DNA from: Isoetes taiwanensis
Taxonomy: Eukaryota; Streptophyta; Lycopodiopsida; Isoetales; Isoetaceae
Direction of reading: 5' to 3'
Length of the DNA: 64,000 nucleotides
Assembly (NCBI GenBank): GCA_021234155.1
Contig: JAJEKV010000013.1
Span: 4,026,028 to 4,090,027, forward strand
Numbering within the stretch: the stretch's first letter is position 1; each line of letters opens with the position of its first letter. Positions 20,940 through 32,344 of this stretch are shown here, piece after piece. The notes under the pieces were generated by a model. It was not told the DNA's origin and made no database searches. It was given only the letters and a program-made list of their open reading frames with translations. Both the position numbers and the translations under genes were made by a program.

Positions 20940-22842
20940 ATGGCGTGCGATTCACCAAAGGTAAATCACTTTCGGTTTATACGTTTATTCTTTGCCACTG
21001 TGGGTTGCATGCGCTGATATTAAGATGCCTGGATTGGTATAGAACATTATTGATGAGAAGATTTGAGAAATAAATAGAAATTTGAGAGATGTCATAACTG
21101 ATGTAGCCTACATTCTATCTGGGGTAGCATGGAAGCTGTCCTGGTTACAACCCAATTAGACACCCCAGGTAGATGCGAATGGCCAAATTATATTCCAGCT
21201 GGGTTACCAATCGGGTTCCTGCTCGATTTCATACCCAGGTAGATGTGCAAGGCCGAGTAGGGTGGGTGCCTAGTTTGATTCCTGAGTAACTATGTATGGG
21301 TAGCATTAGGGATTTTTTGAGATCATAAAAGGGGCTTCTAAGAACTGCTGACTAAGCTATATGAACTACCAATCGAAAAAAGCGTAACTCGTAATCGATT
21401 CGACCAAAGCGGTTATTTTAACTCATTTGGATCACATTTTCTAGCATAAGTGTTGATAGAAAAGTCCAAATGAGCTCTTGTTTGGTGCAATAGATAGATC
21501 TCATTGAGATCTTTCCAACCTTGGGTGGTTTGCATATCTTTTAACCTCGTAGGATAGTAAAAAATGGTAAAAACCATATTTTTTGGAGTTTTGACAATCA
21601 TAAGTGGTTAAAATATGTGCAAAGCACCTAAGGTTAGAAAGATCTCAACGAGATCTATCTATTGCACTAAAACCAGAGCTCATTTGACTTTTCTATCAAT
21701 AGTTATACTAGAAATTGTGATCCGATGAGTGAGTTAGTTAACGATTTTGGTATTTGAACCCGTCGCTCGATTTCTAATTGGTAGTTCATTTATCTTCATT
21801 TGGCTTAGTTGGCATGTTTTGAAGGCCCTTTTTTAATCTCAAAAAAACCCTAATGATAGACCCATACATAGAAAGAGTAACTATGTATCATTTATGTATA
21901 GCACCATGTCATGGCAAATTGGGCGGATGCCCAATTACAACCGCTAAGGACCACTACAAGGAGCAAATTGGGCGCCCAATTTCACCGCTAAGGAACACCG
22001 CAATAGGGAGCAAATTAGGGTGCCCAATTTCAACTCCTCGAAGACCACTAACAGGAGCAAATTGGGCGACGCCCAATTTCACCGCTAAGGAATTTCTTGC
22101 CAGCAGGGAGCAAATTGGAAGGGTGCCCATTTCAACTCCTCAAGACCACTACAACAGGGGAGCTAATTGGCGCGCCCAATTTCACCGCTAAGGAACACTT
22201 ATCAGGAGCAAATTGGGGGTGCCCCAACGACTAAAGACCACTATAACAAAAGGAGCAAATTGGGCGCCCAATTTCGACTGCCAAGGAGGATTACAGCAGG
22301 GAGGAAATTGGGCGGGTGCCCAATTTCACCTGCCAAGGACCATTACAAAAGGGAGCAAATTGGGCGCCCGCCCAATTTCACCTGCTAAGGACCATCTGCT
22401 ACAACTTTGCTCTTGAACTGATTCATTTTTTTTTGTGCAGGAGGTGTACCTATTCAAAGACGGTCGGGCAGTTGCCAAAGGAGCCATAGGAGCCAGGGAG
22501 AGATGCCACTTTAAAGACATCCCAGATGGACTTGTGAGTGTTGGTGTTCTAGCTGTGTTTGAGGGGCATCATGTTCTCTGTTGGCCTACTCCAGATGCAA
22601 GAACCTTAGGTGAGGTGCTGGGTTCCTTCATTCTCTGGAGGGAAAGTGATGTTCACGACTCCAATGTCGTGGACGTGCCATCAGCATCCAAAAAACAGCA
22701 GGTGGGAAGCAACAGAGACACTATGTCGCTAACTAGGTACACACTACTGGAGACTGACTGCGAAATTTATCACTCTTGTGCTGCCATCCCTACAAATGAA
22801 GGATTTATATCCTTCATCGGGTCCGCACGATGCGATATGTGA
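20940..22842 (+). CDS. DUF8039-like two-exon gene
   Basis: A short exon 20940-20960 (ATG, MACDSPK) ends at a good donor, AAAG|GTAAAT. An acceptor with a T-rich tract (TTTTTTTTGTGCAG, 22427-22440) opens exon 2 at 22441, in frame, with EVYLFKDGRAVAKGAIGA, then HFKDIPDGLVSVGVLAVFEG, LCWPTPDARTLGEVLGSFIL and WRESDV. The pattern of v..G.V.V.v......LP.P...tL..alG.fI.W matches DUF8039, a plant domain often met in transposon-associated genes (family knowledge). The stop is at 22842 after FISFIGSARCDM. The 1.48-kb intron contains a foldback element and palindrome array 3. The joining of the two exons is inferred from the splice sites. Confidence 0.5.
21290..21871. mobile_element. Foldback (hairpin) element in the intron
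   Basis: The left arm starts CTATGTATGGGTAGCATTAG and the right arm ends CTAATGATAGACCCATACATAG. Inner text also pairs: AGATCTCATTGAGATCTTTC with GAAAGATCTCAACGAGATCT, and AGTCCAAATGAGCTC with GAGCTCATTTGACTT. The two arms make a hairpin of about 580 bases, MITE-like, with no coding capacity. AGTAACTATGTAT occurs at both borders, but not placed as a clean target duplication. Confidence 0.7.
21915..22390. repeat. Minisatellite with GC palindrome, array 3
   Basis: About nine units of 45-60 bases: GGAGCAAATTGGGCG(CCCG)CCCAATTTC then ACCGCTAAGGA-CACTACAA. Core length varies because the middle GCCC is often missing. It sits at the 3' end of the intron of the DUF8039-like gene. Confidence 0.85.
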
Positions 22843-23157
22843 CCAGTTCTTGGGTATGAAGACCGTAGGGAGGTGTCTGCATCGAAGACTTTCCCCCTCA
22901 GAGCGGAGGTGAACTTAGGTGTCATGCATGTTTGACAATATCTAAAGTGGGCATGCTTTTGAGGTGGAGTAATGATCTAGTTAGGGTTTGTGGGGTGAAG
23001 GTGTCGGAGATTTTAAGTGCGACACCGGTGGAACAAAGATGCATGATCTGGCCGTCGAGAGCAGGGCAGCTCGGAGCTTGAGAAGCATCCGTGATCAGAG
23101 AAGCGTAAATACACCTTCCATTCTCGTCAGCCAAAGAAAGCATCAAAGCCTCCAAAG
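22843..23157. other. Spacer, no clear gene
   Basis: A minus-strand frame (23173-22922, MLADPSLEALMLSLADE) is open but has no support. The plus strand has scattered stops. It may hold the worn 5' part of DUF7869 copy B. Confidence 0.3.
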
Positions 23158-24684
23158 ATGGATCGGCTAACAACCAATGAAGCCATCTTGAGGTATAGGA
23201 AGACCATGTGTTGCAAACAGAGATGTTGTGAGAAATTCAGTAGGGATCAAGCTATAAACATGCGAAAGGATTTCTTCGCCATGAAATCGAGTGACAGGAC
23301 CACTTTTGTGTATGATATGTTAGGCAACAATATGAAGGGTAGAAGGGTCCATCGGCTAGTCTTGCAAGGCGTCGATTAATGCGTGAGAGAGTTTGGTACC
23401 TTGGTCTTGGGATTTCAAAGTCGGGGTATCTCAAGTGGAAGGCGAATTCGCTCCGTGCTCGAAAAGGTTTGAGCATGGCAATTCGAGGCACGATGAAAGC
23501 ACGTGCGGCGACCTTGGCCTCAGAGGCTATTTTTTCCATGTTTGTGAAGGAAAATTGTGAATCCTTACCTCACCGTAGCAGGAGGAATGATGATGGGATT
23601 CGAGAAAACGTGAGGAAGTTGCCTGCTATGTTTACGAAGACATGCATTCTCGAAGAGGTCAACGCTGAAGTGATGACACTCACAAGCAAGAAGGTATCTC
23701 CGACAGGATTTTAGGACGTGGAGACGTAGCTTCAAGGATGTCAGTTTTTGCTAAGAAGATTGCATTCTCCAAGTGTGACACTTGCGAGGTTATCCGCCTG
23801 AAAGTTTGTTGAAGACCAAGGATGAAATTTGAAAGGAGAATATTGCATGATCAGAGAAGGGCACATAGACTAGAGCAGCAATCATGTCGCACCCAGTACT
23901 GGTCATGGAGACTGTTATCCCACAGGCATCCTCGAAACTATGTATGTATCATTCACGACAAAATGGATCAGGCAAAGACTATGATTCCAAAGTTGCTACA
24001 ATCCATGAAGTCCCTTTGGAGACTAGATAAGTTAAAGACTTCATTGACAGGTGCACTTGCCCACGGCCATGGGAGAGGGTCCTATGGTAATTTTGCTTTG
24101 GATCTGTGGTCAGACGACTCCAACTTCCACATAGATTCCTTGAATAGTATTTTGAAAAGGTTGGAGCTGCCTAATGAGTTTTGGGGAGGCCATCTTGCAT
24201 TGTCCGATCCATCGGTCCCAGTTGGGCAAGGGCCTTACGTGACCACCGCGCTAAGCGCCCAAGTTGTCGCTATCTGGCAAGAGCATCCCCGTTGCCCTCC
24301 CTCAACCGGAGGGACCCTCATTGAAGCGCCTCCCTCGCAGATTGATGTTGCAACTAGACAATGCATCTGGACAAAACAAAAATAGGTATGTATTCTCATA
24401 TCTTTCATACCTTGTATATCTCGATGTTTTCGATGAGATTGAGTTAGATTTTATGATGCCTGGCCATACACATGATGATATAGATGCTATGTTTGGTAAT
24501 TTTTCATCTACCTTGAAGAAAACCGAAGTGCTAACCATGCCCGAGTTGTTGTATGAATTTCATACGTGCAATCTCAACACGCCAGTGCCATATCTTGTTG
24601 ATAAGGTTCCAGATTGTAAAGGTTTCATAGAAGGGTGTATTCCTGATGGGGAAGATAGATTGACTGCACAACAAGAAAAGGGTC
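23158..24684 (+). pseudogene. DUF7869 family gene, copy B, 5' part
   Basis: The frame 23158-23379 gives MCCKQRCCEKFSRDQAINMR and KDFFAMKSSDRTTFVYDML, the Cys-rich N-terminal part of the family. The middle (23380-23820) has stops. At 23930-24260 comes YVCIIHDKMDQAKTM, SLTGALAHGHGRGSYGNFAL and DLWSDDSNFHID. After a shift near 24270 come LMLQLDNASGQNKNRYVFSY, MMPGHTHDDIDAMFGNFSS and PYLVDKVPDCKGFIEGCIPD. The reading ends abruptly at 24684, where an element is inserted; the 3' part resumes at 32589. The blocks align with copy A in the same order, at roughly half identity by eye. Confidence 0.7.
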
Positions 24685-24893
24685 ATTTAGCGACGTCTAT
24701 AGCGACGTCTGAACGACGTCTATGCGACGTCTGACGGCGTCGCCGGAGGCGTCTCACGAGGGCGTCGTTGCAGAACCGCCCCATGCGGCGTCGTCGCGAT
24801 GCGACGGCGGCGTCGCTCGGCGACGAGCGTGACTCAGAGGCGTCGCTCGAGGGCGTCGACGCGGCGTAATGACGGACGCCGCGGCGTGGTGGA
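24685..24893. repeat. CG-rich subterminal repeats, left end
   Basis: Irregular repeats of GCGACGTCT, GGCGTCG and GGCGTCGCTCG. GACGTC occurs four times in the first 50 bases. CpG density is far above the flanks. Confidence 0.8.
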
Positions 24894-24964
24894 CGAAAAA
24901 AAAAAAAAAAAAAAAAAAATTAAAAAAAAATTAAAAAAAAAATTAAAAAAAATTAAAAAAAAGG
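24894..24964. repeat. A-rich tract (A7-9 TT)n
   Basis: Runs of A separated by TT, about 70 bases. It could be a decayed poly(A) tail or simple expansion. Confidence 0.8.
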
Positions 24965-25619
24965 GAAAGAATTTTAATAGTTAGTTACAATATCATATAC
25001 AAGAGGCGAGTAGTGGCTATCTTTACGTGTTCCCTGTTAGGGGAAAACCCGTATAGCCAATTCTATAACAATACGACCAATATTAGACAATGACATTGAA
25101 AGTTAACGTGAACTAAGAGTTTATAGCACTTACGAATCTATTTCGGCCGCCAGAACCCAAGTGAGACGGAATTCGTTTGCTTGAAGTTGCCTTGGCAGTC
25201 CGTGAGGCAGATGTTTTTTCTTGGAATCCTTTGCACGTTCGAAAGTGATCTGATTGCAAGGAATACAACATGACAAGTTAAATGTCTTATTTCGAATTGA
25301 ACGAATGGCAACAAATAACAAATACCTTGATATCTTCCTTATGGACAGATTAAGTGGTTTAGGGACCTTTGACCAATCGCCTCCCAATTTTTTGGCATTC
25401 GACTTCAATTTTGCAATCACTCTTTGCCTTTTCTATAAATCGATAGATTAACACAAAACAAAAGAATAAAAATAAGACTATGACTAGGTCATGTACCTTC
25501 TTTTTTGAGCGGCTCCCCATCATCGAAATGAGCCCCTTCCAACTGGATTAGTCGGATTAAAAGCTAGAGTTGGCTAACATACGCTTTAGGGGTTATAAGC
25601 TAGATTTGGCCACCTCTAC

Positions 25620-25925
25620 CTAAGAATTACAAGAAAAGTCGACTTGGACCCGAACACCTGGTCGTCTCCACTCGTAGTGGAGCCTACCGTGCCCTTGAAC
25701 AAGCCACTACAATTTTATTTTAAACCTAAAAATAACAAGTGGCTGTGGACTTGAACCCGGGTACGTGGCCCTCTCCACTCTAGGTGGAGCCTAGCCGTGC
25801 CCTTGAACAAGCCACTCCTTAACCTAGGAAAATATATGATCGTAGTGAAGTGGACTTGAACCGGGTACATGGTCCTCCCCACTCTAGGTGGAGCCGACCC
25901 GTGCCCTTGAACAAGCCACTCCATC
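25620..25925 (-). repeat. Three tandem tRNA-like (SINE-like) repeats
   Basis: Three units of about 100-115 bases share (minus strand) AGTGGCTTGTTCAAGGGCAC, then GGCTCCACCTAGAGTGGAG, then CCCGGGTTCAAGTCCAC. GGGTTCAAGTCC resembles an RNA polymerase III B box (TPsiC arm); the A box is less clear. They could be SINE heads or remnants of a tRNA-related sequence. The best copies are at about 25740-25820 and 25850-25925. Confidence 0.5.
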
Positions 25926-26039
25926 AATTTTTTTTAACCTGCTTAAAATTATAAAAATAAAATGCAAGCGCGATCAACTTACCAAAAGAAGGACGTGTGT
26001 AACAAGATCCTGAGGGTCCAAATCGAAATAGAAAGCAAC

Positions 26040-26395
26040 AAAGAGTTAGAAGAATAAGAACAACGGAAAAAAAAGATCGAATAAGAAACAAAAAAAAAAA
26101 AAAGATGAAGAAATAGTAAAACAAGAAAGAAAAAAAATGAATGAATCAAAGAAGAAGAGAAGGGTGGGAGAAAGAAGAGAAGGGAAAGAGGAGAAAAAAA
26201 GAAATTAGGGGAAGAAAGAGAAGAATGGAAGAAATAAGAGAATGAAATGGAAGAAGATAGAAGAATGGAAGAATGGAAGAGTGAAATAAGGGAAGAATCG
26301 AAGAAAGAAATGAGGAAAGAAGGAAAAAGAAGAAGAATCGTAAAACAAGAAGAAGAAAAAAAGAAGGAAAAGAGATAGAAAAAAAATTTGAAATC
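26040..26395 (+). repeat. Polypurine tract
   Basis: About 350 bases are almost wholly A and G on the plus strand (GAAGAAATAAGAGAATG, AAGAAGAAGAGAAGGG and similar). Such tracts can form triplex DNA; that is general knowledge, not shown. Confidence 0.85.
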
Positions 26396-26569
26396 TACAC
26401 TAAATCATTCAATCCAAAAACCATTCAATCCAAAAAGCATGATCTACTAACCTTAAAAAGAGTGCTTGCAAGTCGTTCAAGGTCAGGCGCCGAAGATCGC
26501 CCAAAATAGTCGATAGAAGGAAGCCTAGGAATGGTCCGGAAAAAGACGGCCAGGGATCGTAAAAACAGG

Positions 26570-26730
26570 CCTGTCGATGCGACGTCGCGACGTCGCATGA
26601 CGTAATTTTGAAATCGATATATACGATTTTTGAAATCGTGATATACGATTTCAAAATCGTGATATATATCTTTAACGTCGCATCGCGACGTGTCCGCGAC
26701 GATATTTTGTTATAGCGACGCCTAACACTT
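26570..26730. repeat. Internal CG-rich block with palindromes
   Basis: GCGACGTCGCGACGTCGCATGACG is followed by a string of ACGATTTTTGAAATCGT and GATATACGATTTCAAAATCG palindromes, then GACGTCGCATCGCGACG and TTATAGCGACGCCTAACAC. The last part resembles the outer ends (TATAGCGACG), so this may be the end of a smaller nested element. Confidence 0.55.
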
Positions 26731-26884
26731 TTAATTTTTGGTGCCTTTTTTTCATCTGATGGTCATGAAAGTTTGTCCTTATGCTAATTTGGACATTCCC
26801 GAGCCATATATGCAGTCAAAATCACATTCTGGATTTAACCAATCTTCTATTGCTACTACTTACGAATGTTTGAGCCTAGGGTGG

Positions 26885-29800
26885 CATGTTTGAGCTGGGG
26901 TGGCGGTTTGATAAGTTCTCCCCTGACGGATGTTGGATTTTTTGGCCCTTATCGAGGCCAGGCCCCTTGAACGAAGGATTCAGCAGTGGGATGGGGAACC
27001 GAGATCCCGGAGTGTGGTCTTTAGCGCACGGCCGGGTGGGGGCGCCGGAGAAAGGTCGCCTCGGGGAAACTTTTTTGGGGCTCGCCTCCGGGTCCCGGAC
27101 TCTCCCTCTAATGAGGTGGCCTTGCAAGGTCCTGGCCTTGTTTGACTTGGGCAAGTGTGCCTTTCGGCTGTAACCCAACAGCTGCCCGGACCGTTCTAAT
27201 GCAAACACTTTGATCTAAACCTTGTCCGGAAATTTTGAAAACTGGCCTGTATGTTGGCGATGACTTAGGAAGCCTGCTGACAAAAAATCAGAATTTAATT
27301 CCGTACTATGCATTAATTACGAATTTATGAATGTCTTGCTACTGCAAAAGCTGCCCTTTACTTCTAACTGCCACAACGGGAGGAGTACAGATCCAAACTC
27401 CATTCCGTCAGTTCCCCTTGCTTCGCGTTCTCAACTGCATCTTATCGGCCAAGTCCCAAGTGCAAAGGACCAAAACTCGGCACCCAAAACGCAAACCCTG
27501 CTAGAACCTGGCAACTCATAGGGTTTACGTTTCGGAGGCTCTATCCTTGTCAGATTCGACTAGGACCCTGGCGGGTGTCTTGACGTAGAGGGGGGGTGTT
27601 GACGCCAGAGCACGGACCCTAAAAACCATCCGGAAGCAGCTTGCCCCAAAAGTCCTCTCCCGAAGGCCCTGGCGACGGACGGGCAACTTCCCCTCTCCGG
27701 AATCGTGATTCGGCTCTGCCAATGGACTCGGAACGTCGACATTGCCCTGGGGACCAAGTTTCATGGCCAAAAGACCACCCCTTCTCGAGGTAGCGTCAAA
27801 CTATCTCATGTCCAACACACTCGTAGTCAATTGGCCTAGGAGGTGGCTGTCGAATACTGCAACGTAGGGCGTAAGTGTTTCTTTCTTTTGCAAAACTGAC
27901 CGTGCAACTTGGTCTCTAGGGTAATTTCGGCCTCCCGGACGATGTGGCGAAGTCGAATCGCCATTCCGAGACCTCCGCCAATGTCCGAACGACAAAACAC
28001 TTTGGTTTCTACACATTGCCGGGGTAGACGGGACGCATGGTTTGATAAGTTCTCCTGGACGGATGTTGGATTTTTTGGCCCTTATCGAGACAGGGCCCTT
28101 GAACGAAAAGGATTCAGCGGTGGGATAGGGGAACCGAGATCCCGGAGTGTGGTCTTTAGCGTCGGGTGTATGGACCGCCAGGAAAGGCTGCCTCGAAACT
28201 TTTTTTGGGCTCCCCGGGTCCGGGACTCTCCCCCTCTAATGAGGTGGCCTTGCAAGGTCCCCGCCTTATTTGACTTGGGCAAGTGTGCCCATTTGCCCGG
28301 CTCGATTTGTCCAACAACAAAGCCAGCCTTTAATCGTTCTAATGCAAACACTTTGATCTAAACCTTGTCCAAAAATTTTGAAAAACCGGCCAGTATGTTG
28401 GCGATGACTTAGAAGCTCACTGACAAAAATCAGAATTTAATTCGTACTATGCATTAATTACGATAATTTATGAATGTCTTGCTCTTGCAAAAGGCGCCTT
28501 TACTTCTAAGCGCCACAACGGAGGAGTACTGATCCAAACTCCATTCCGCCGGTTCCCTTGCTTAGCGTTCTCAATCAGATCTTATCGGCCAAGTCCCAAG
28601 TGCAAAGGACCAAAACCGGCACCCAAACGCAAACCCCGCTAGAAACGGCAACTCATAGGGTTTACGTTTGGAGGCTCTATCCTTGTCGGATTCGACTAGG
28701 ACCTTCTTGCCGTGTCTTGGCGTAGGGGGGGGTGTTGGCCTTGAGCACGGACCCTAAAACCACCGGAAGCGGCTTGCCCCAAAAGTCCTCTCTCCGGAAG
28801 GCCCCGGGGCCGGACGGGCAACTTCCCTCTCTAGGAATCGTGATTCGCTCGCTTAATGGACTCGGAACGCCGACATTGCCACGGGGACCAAGTTTCATGG
28901 CCAAAGACCACCCCTTCTCGAGGTAGCGTCAAACTATCTCATGTCCAACACACTCGTAGTCAATTGGCCTAGGAGGTGGTCATGTCGAATCTCCGCAGCG
29001 TAGGGCGTAAGTGTTTCTTTCTTTTTGCAAAACTGACCGCGGCAACTTGGTCTCTAGGGTAATTTCGCCTCCCGGACGATGTGGTGAAGTCGAATCGCCA
29101 TTCCGACCTCTGATGTCCGAACGACAAAACACTTTGGTTTCTACGGCCGACCGCGGGGGCGGCCAGCGGTTTGATAAGTTCTCGGACGGATGTTGGATTT
29201 TTGAACCTTATCGAGGCGGGGCCCTTGAGCGAAGGATTCAGCGGTGGGATAGGGGAACCGAGATCCGGGAGTGTGGTCTTTAGCGTCACGGCCCCGAGGG
29301 AGCCCTTGCCGGAAAGGCTGCCTCGGGAAACTTTTTGGGGCTCGCCTCCACCGGGTCCGGACTCTCCCCTCTAATGAGGGTGGCCTTGCAAGGTCCTGGC
29401 CTTATTTGACTTGGGCAAGTGTGCCCATTTCGGCTGCCCAACAACAGGCTACCCGGACCGTTCTAATGCAAACACTTTGATCTAAACCTTGTCAGAAAGT
29501 TTTGAAAACCCCGTATGTATGTTGGCGATGACTTAGGAAGCCCTTAACAAAAAAATCAGAAATTTAATTCCGTACTATGCATTAATTACGAATTTATGAA
29601 TGTCTTGCTCTTGCAAAAAGCGCCCTTTACTTCTAAGCGCCACAACGGGAGGAGTACAGATCCAAACTCCATTCCATCAGTTCCCTTGCTTGGCGTTCTC
29701 AAGCGCATCTTATCAGCCAAGTCCCAAGTGCAAAGGACCAAAACTTCGGCACCCAAAACGCAAACCCCCGCTAGAACACGGCAACTCATAGGGTTTACGT

Positions 29801-31870
29801 TTGGAGGCTCTATCCTTGTCGATTCGACTAGGACCTTGCGCCGTGTCTTGGCGAGAGGGGGTGTTGGCGCCAGAGCACGGACCCTAAAACCACCCGAAGC
29901 AGCTTGCCCCAAAAGTCCTCTCCCGAAGGCCCGGCGACGGATGGGCAACTTCCCCTCTGGGAATCGTGATTCGGCTCGCCAATGGACTCGAACGTCGACA
30001 TTGCCCAGGGACCAAGTTTCATGGCCAAAAGACCACCCCTTCTCGAGGTAGCGTCAAACTATCTCATGTCCAACACACTCAAGTCAATTGGCCTAGGAGG
30101 TGGCTGTCGAATCGCAACGTAGGGCGTAAGTGTTTTTTCTTTTGCAAAACCGATGGGTGCAACTTGGTCTCTAGGGTAATTTCGGCCTCCCGGGTGATGT
30201 GGCGAAGTCGAATCGCCATTCCTCGAGCCTCCGCAATGTCCGAACGACAAAACACTTTGGTTTTCTGTGGTCGACCGCAGACGCCTTCGGTTTGATAAGT
30301 TCTCACGGACGGATGTTGGATTTTTGGACCTTATCGAGGACAGTGCTCTTGAACGGAAGGATTCAATGGTCGGATAGGGGAACCCGAGATCGGGAGTGTG
30401 GTCTTTAGCGTCACGGCCCCCCCGGGAGCGCCGCCGGAAAGGCTGCCTCGGGAAACTTTTGGGGCTCGCCTCCACGGGGTCCGGACTCTCCCCTCTAATG
30501 AGGTGGCCTTGCAAGGTCCCGCCTTGTTTGACTTGGGCAAGTGTGTGCCTCCGCTGCAACAACAGGCTGCCGGACCGTTCTAATGCAAACACTTTGATCT
30601 AAACCTTGTCCGAAATTTTGAAAACTGCCTGTATGTTGGCGATGACTTAGGAAGCCTGCTGACAAAAATCAGAATTTAATTCCGTACTATGCATTAATTA
30701 CGAATTTATGAATGTCTTGCTCTTGCAAAAAAGTCGCCTTTACTTCTAACTACCACAACGGGAGGAGTACAGATCCAAACTCCATTCGGTGCAGTTCCCC
30801 TTGCTTCAAGGCGTTCTCAAACGCATCTTATCAGCCAAGTCCCAAGTGCAAAGGACCAAAACTCGCCACCCAAACGCAAACCCCGCTAGAACACGGCGCA
30901 ACTCATAGGGTTTTACGTTTTGGAGGCTCTATCCTTGTCGATTCGACTGGGACCTTGGCGCCGCGGTCTTGGACGTGAGGGGGTGTTGGACGCCAGAGCA
31001 CGGACCCTAAAACCATCCGGGAAGCAGCTTGCCCTTAAAAAAGTCCTCTCCCGGGGCGGCCTGGGCGACGACCGCAACTTCCCCTCTCCGAATCGTGATT
31101 CGGCTGCGCCAATGGACTCCAGAACGTCGACATTGCCCGGGGACCAACTTTCATGGCCAAAAGACCACCCCTTCGAGGTAGCGTCAAACTATCTCATGTC
31201 CAACACACTCGTGAGTCAATTGGCCTCCAGGAGGTGGAAGACCGAATCGCAACGAGGGGCGTAAGTGTTTCTTTTTTGCAAACCCAATCGCGGCAACTTG
31301 GTCTCTAGGGTAATTTCGGTCTCCGGACGATGTGGCTAAGTCGCATCGCCATTCCGAGCCTCCGCGAATGTCCAACGACAAAACACTTTGGTTTCTACAC
31401 CTGGCCGACGCAGGGATGCTTCAAGCGTTTGATAAGTTCTCACCGACGGACGGATGTTGGATTTTTTGGACCTTATCGTGACAGGGCCCTTGAACGGCGA
31501 TTCAGCGGTCGGATAGGGGGAAAGAGATCCGGAGTGTGGTCTTTAGCGCACGACCCTCCGGGGGAGCCGCGGGGAAGGTGCCTCGGAAATTTTTGTGGCT
31601 CGCCTCTTGGGGTTCGGACTCTCCCTCTAATGAGGCGGCCTTGCAAGGTCCCGGCCTTGTTTGACTTGGGCAAGTGTGCCATACCGGCTGCCCAACAACA
31701 AGTCAGGCCTTGACCGCACTAATGCAAACACTTTGATCTAAACCTTGTCGGAAATTTTGAAAACCTGGCATGTCGTTGGCGATGACTTAAGAAGCCTGCT
31801 GACAAAAAATCAGAATTTAATTCCTTACTATGCATTAATTACGAATTTATGAATGTCTTGCTACTGCCCA
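26885..31870. repeat. Tandem array, unit about 1.13 kb, 4.4 units
   Basis: The landmark GCATTAATTACGAATTTATG recurs at about 27310, 28450, 29580, 30690 and 31830. The landmark GGATGTTGGATTTTT recurs at about 26927, 28061, 29190, 30313 and 31455. Units also share GGAGTGTGGTCTTTAGCG, CTTGCAAGGTCC, GGACCCTAAAACCA and CTCGAGGTAGCGTCAAACTA. Open frames within units are not conserved between units, because indels scatter the frames, so coding is unlikely. Differences concentrate in C/G-rich words. Confidence 0.9.
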
Positions 31871-32344
31871 ACAACAAGCTGCCTAGACCGTTCCAATGCT
31901 ACCTATTTGATCAGAACTTTATCCGGAAATTCTAAAAATTTGCCTGTATCTTTGGGGATGACATAGAAAGCCAACCGACAAAAATCAGAATTTAATTCCA
32001 TACCATGCATTAATTACGAATTTATGAAGCATGAATGCAAAAGAAGCATAACTAAAAAAATTCTGCATCGAAAAAGATGGAATTTTGACAAGCGATTACC
32101 AAGCAATGCGGGCGGACATGAGAAAAACATTTCACTAGGATATGCGGTGTTGGTGCACGATGAAATAGCTCCGAGTCTTCGTGAGCTCACATGTCGCCAC
32201 AAAAGTTCTCTTTACGAAGGCCCCTGGCGATGGACGAGCAATTTCCCTCTCCAAAACCATGATTTGGCTCTTCCAATGGACTCGAATATCGACATTACCA
32301 CGGGGGACCAACTTTCGCGTGGCGAAGACCACCCTTGTTCTCCA
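31871..32344. repeat. Diverged sixth unit of the 1.13-kb array
   Basis: CCAACAACAAGCTGCCTAGA, TTAATTCCATACCATGCATT, then TTCTCTTTACGAAGGCCCCT and CAATGGACTCGAATATCGAC correspond in order to parts of the array unit, but with many changes and a large deletion. It is an older edge copy. Confidence 0.65.

Noticed and set aside
17165-22390. Repeat-spacer pattern like a CRISPR array
   Set aside because: The context is eukaryotic with spliced genes, the spacers are similar to each other rather than unique, unit length varies, and no cas genes exist. These are minisatellites.
26886-31713. Many open frames in the 1.13-kb array
   Set aside because: They are Arg/Pro/Gly-rich frames that shift from unit to unit with no shared protein.
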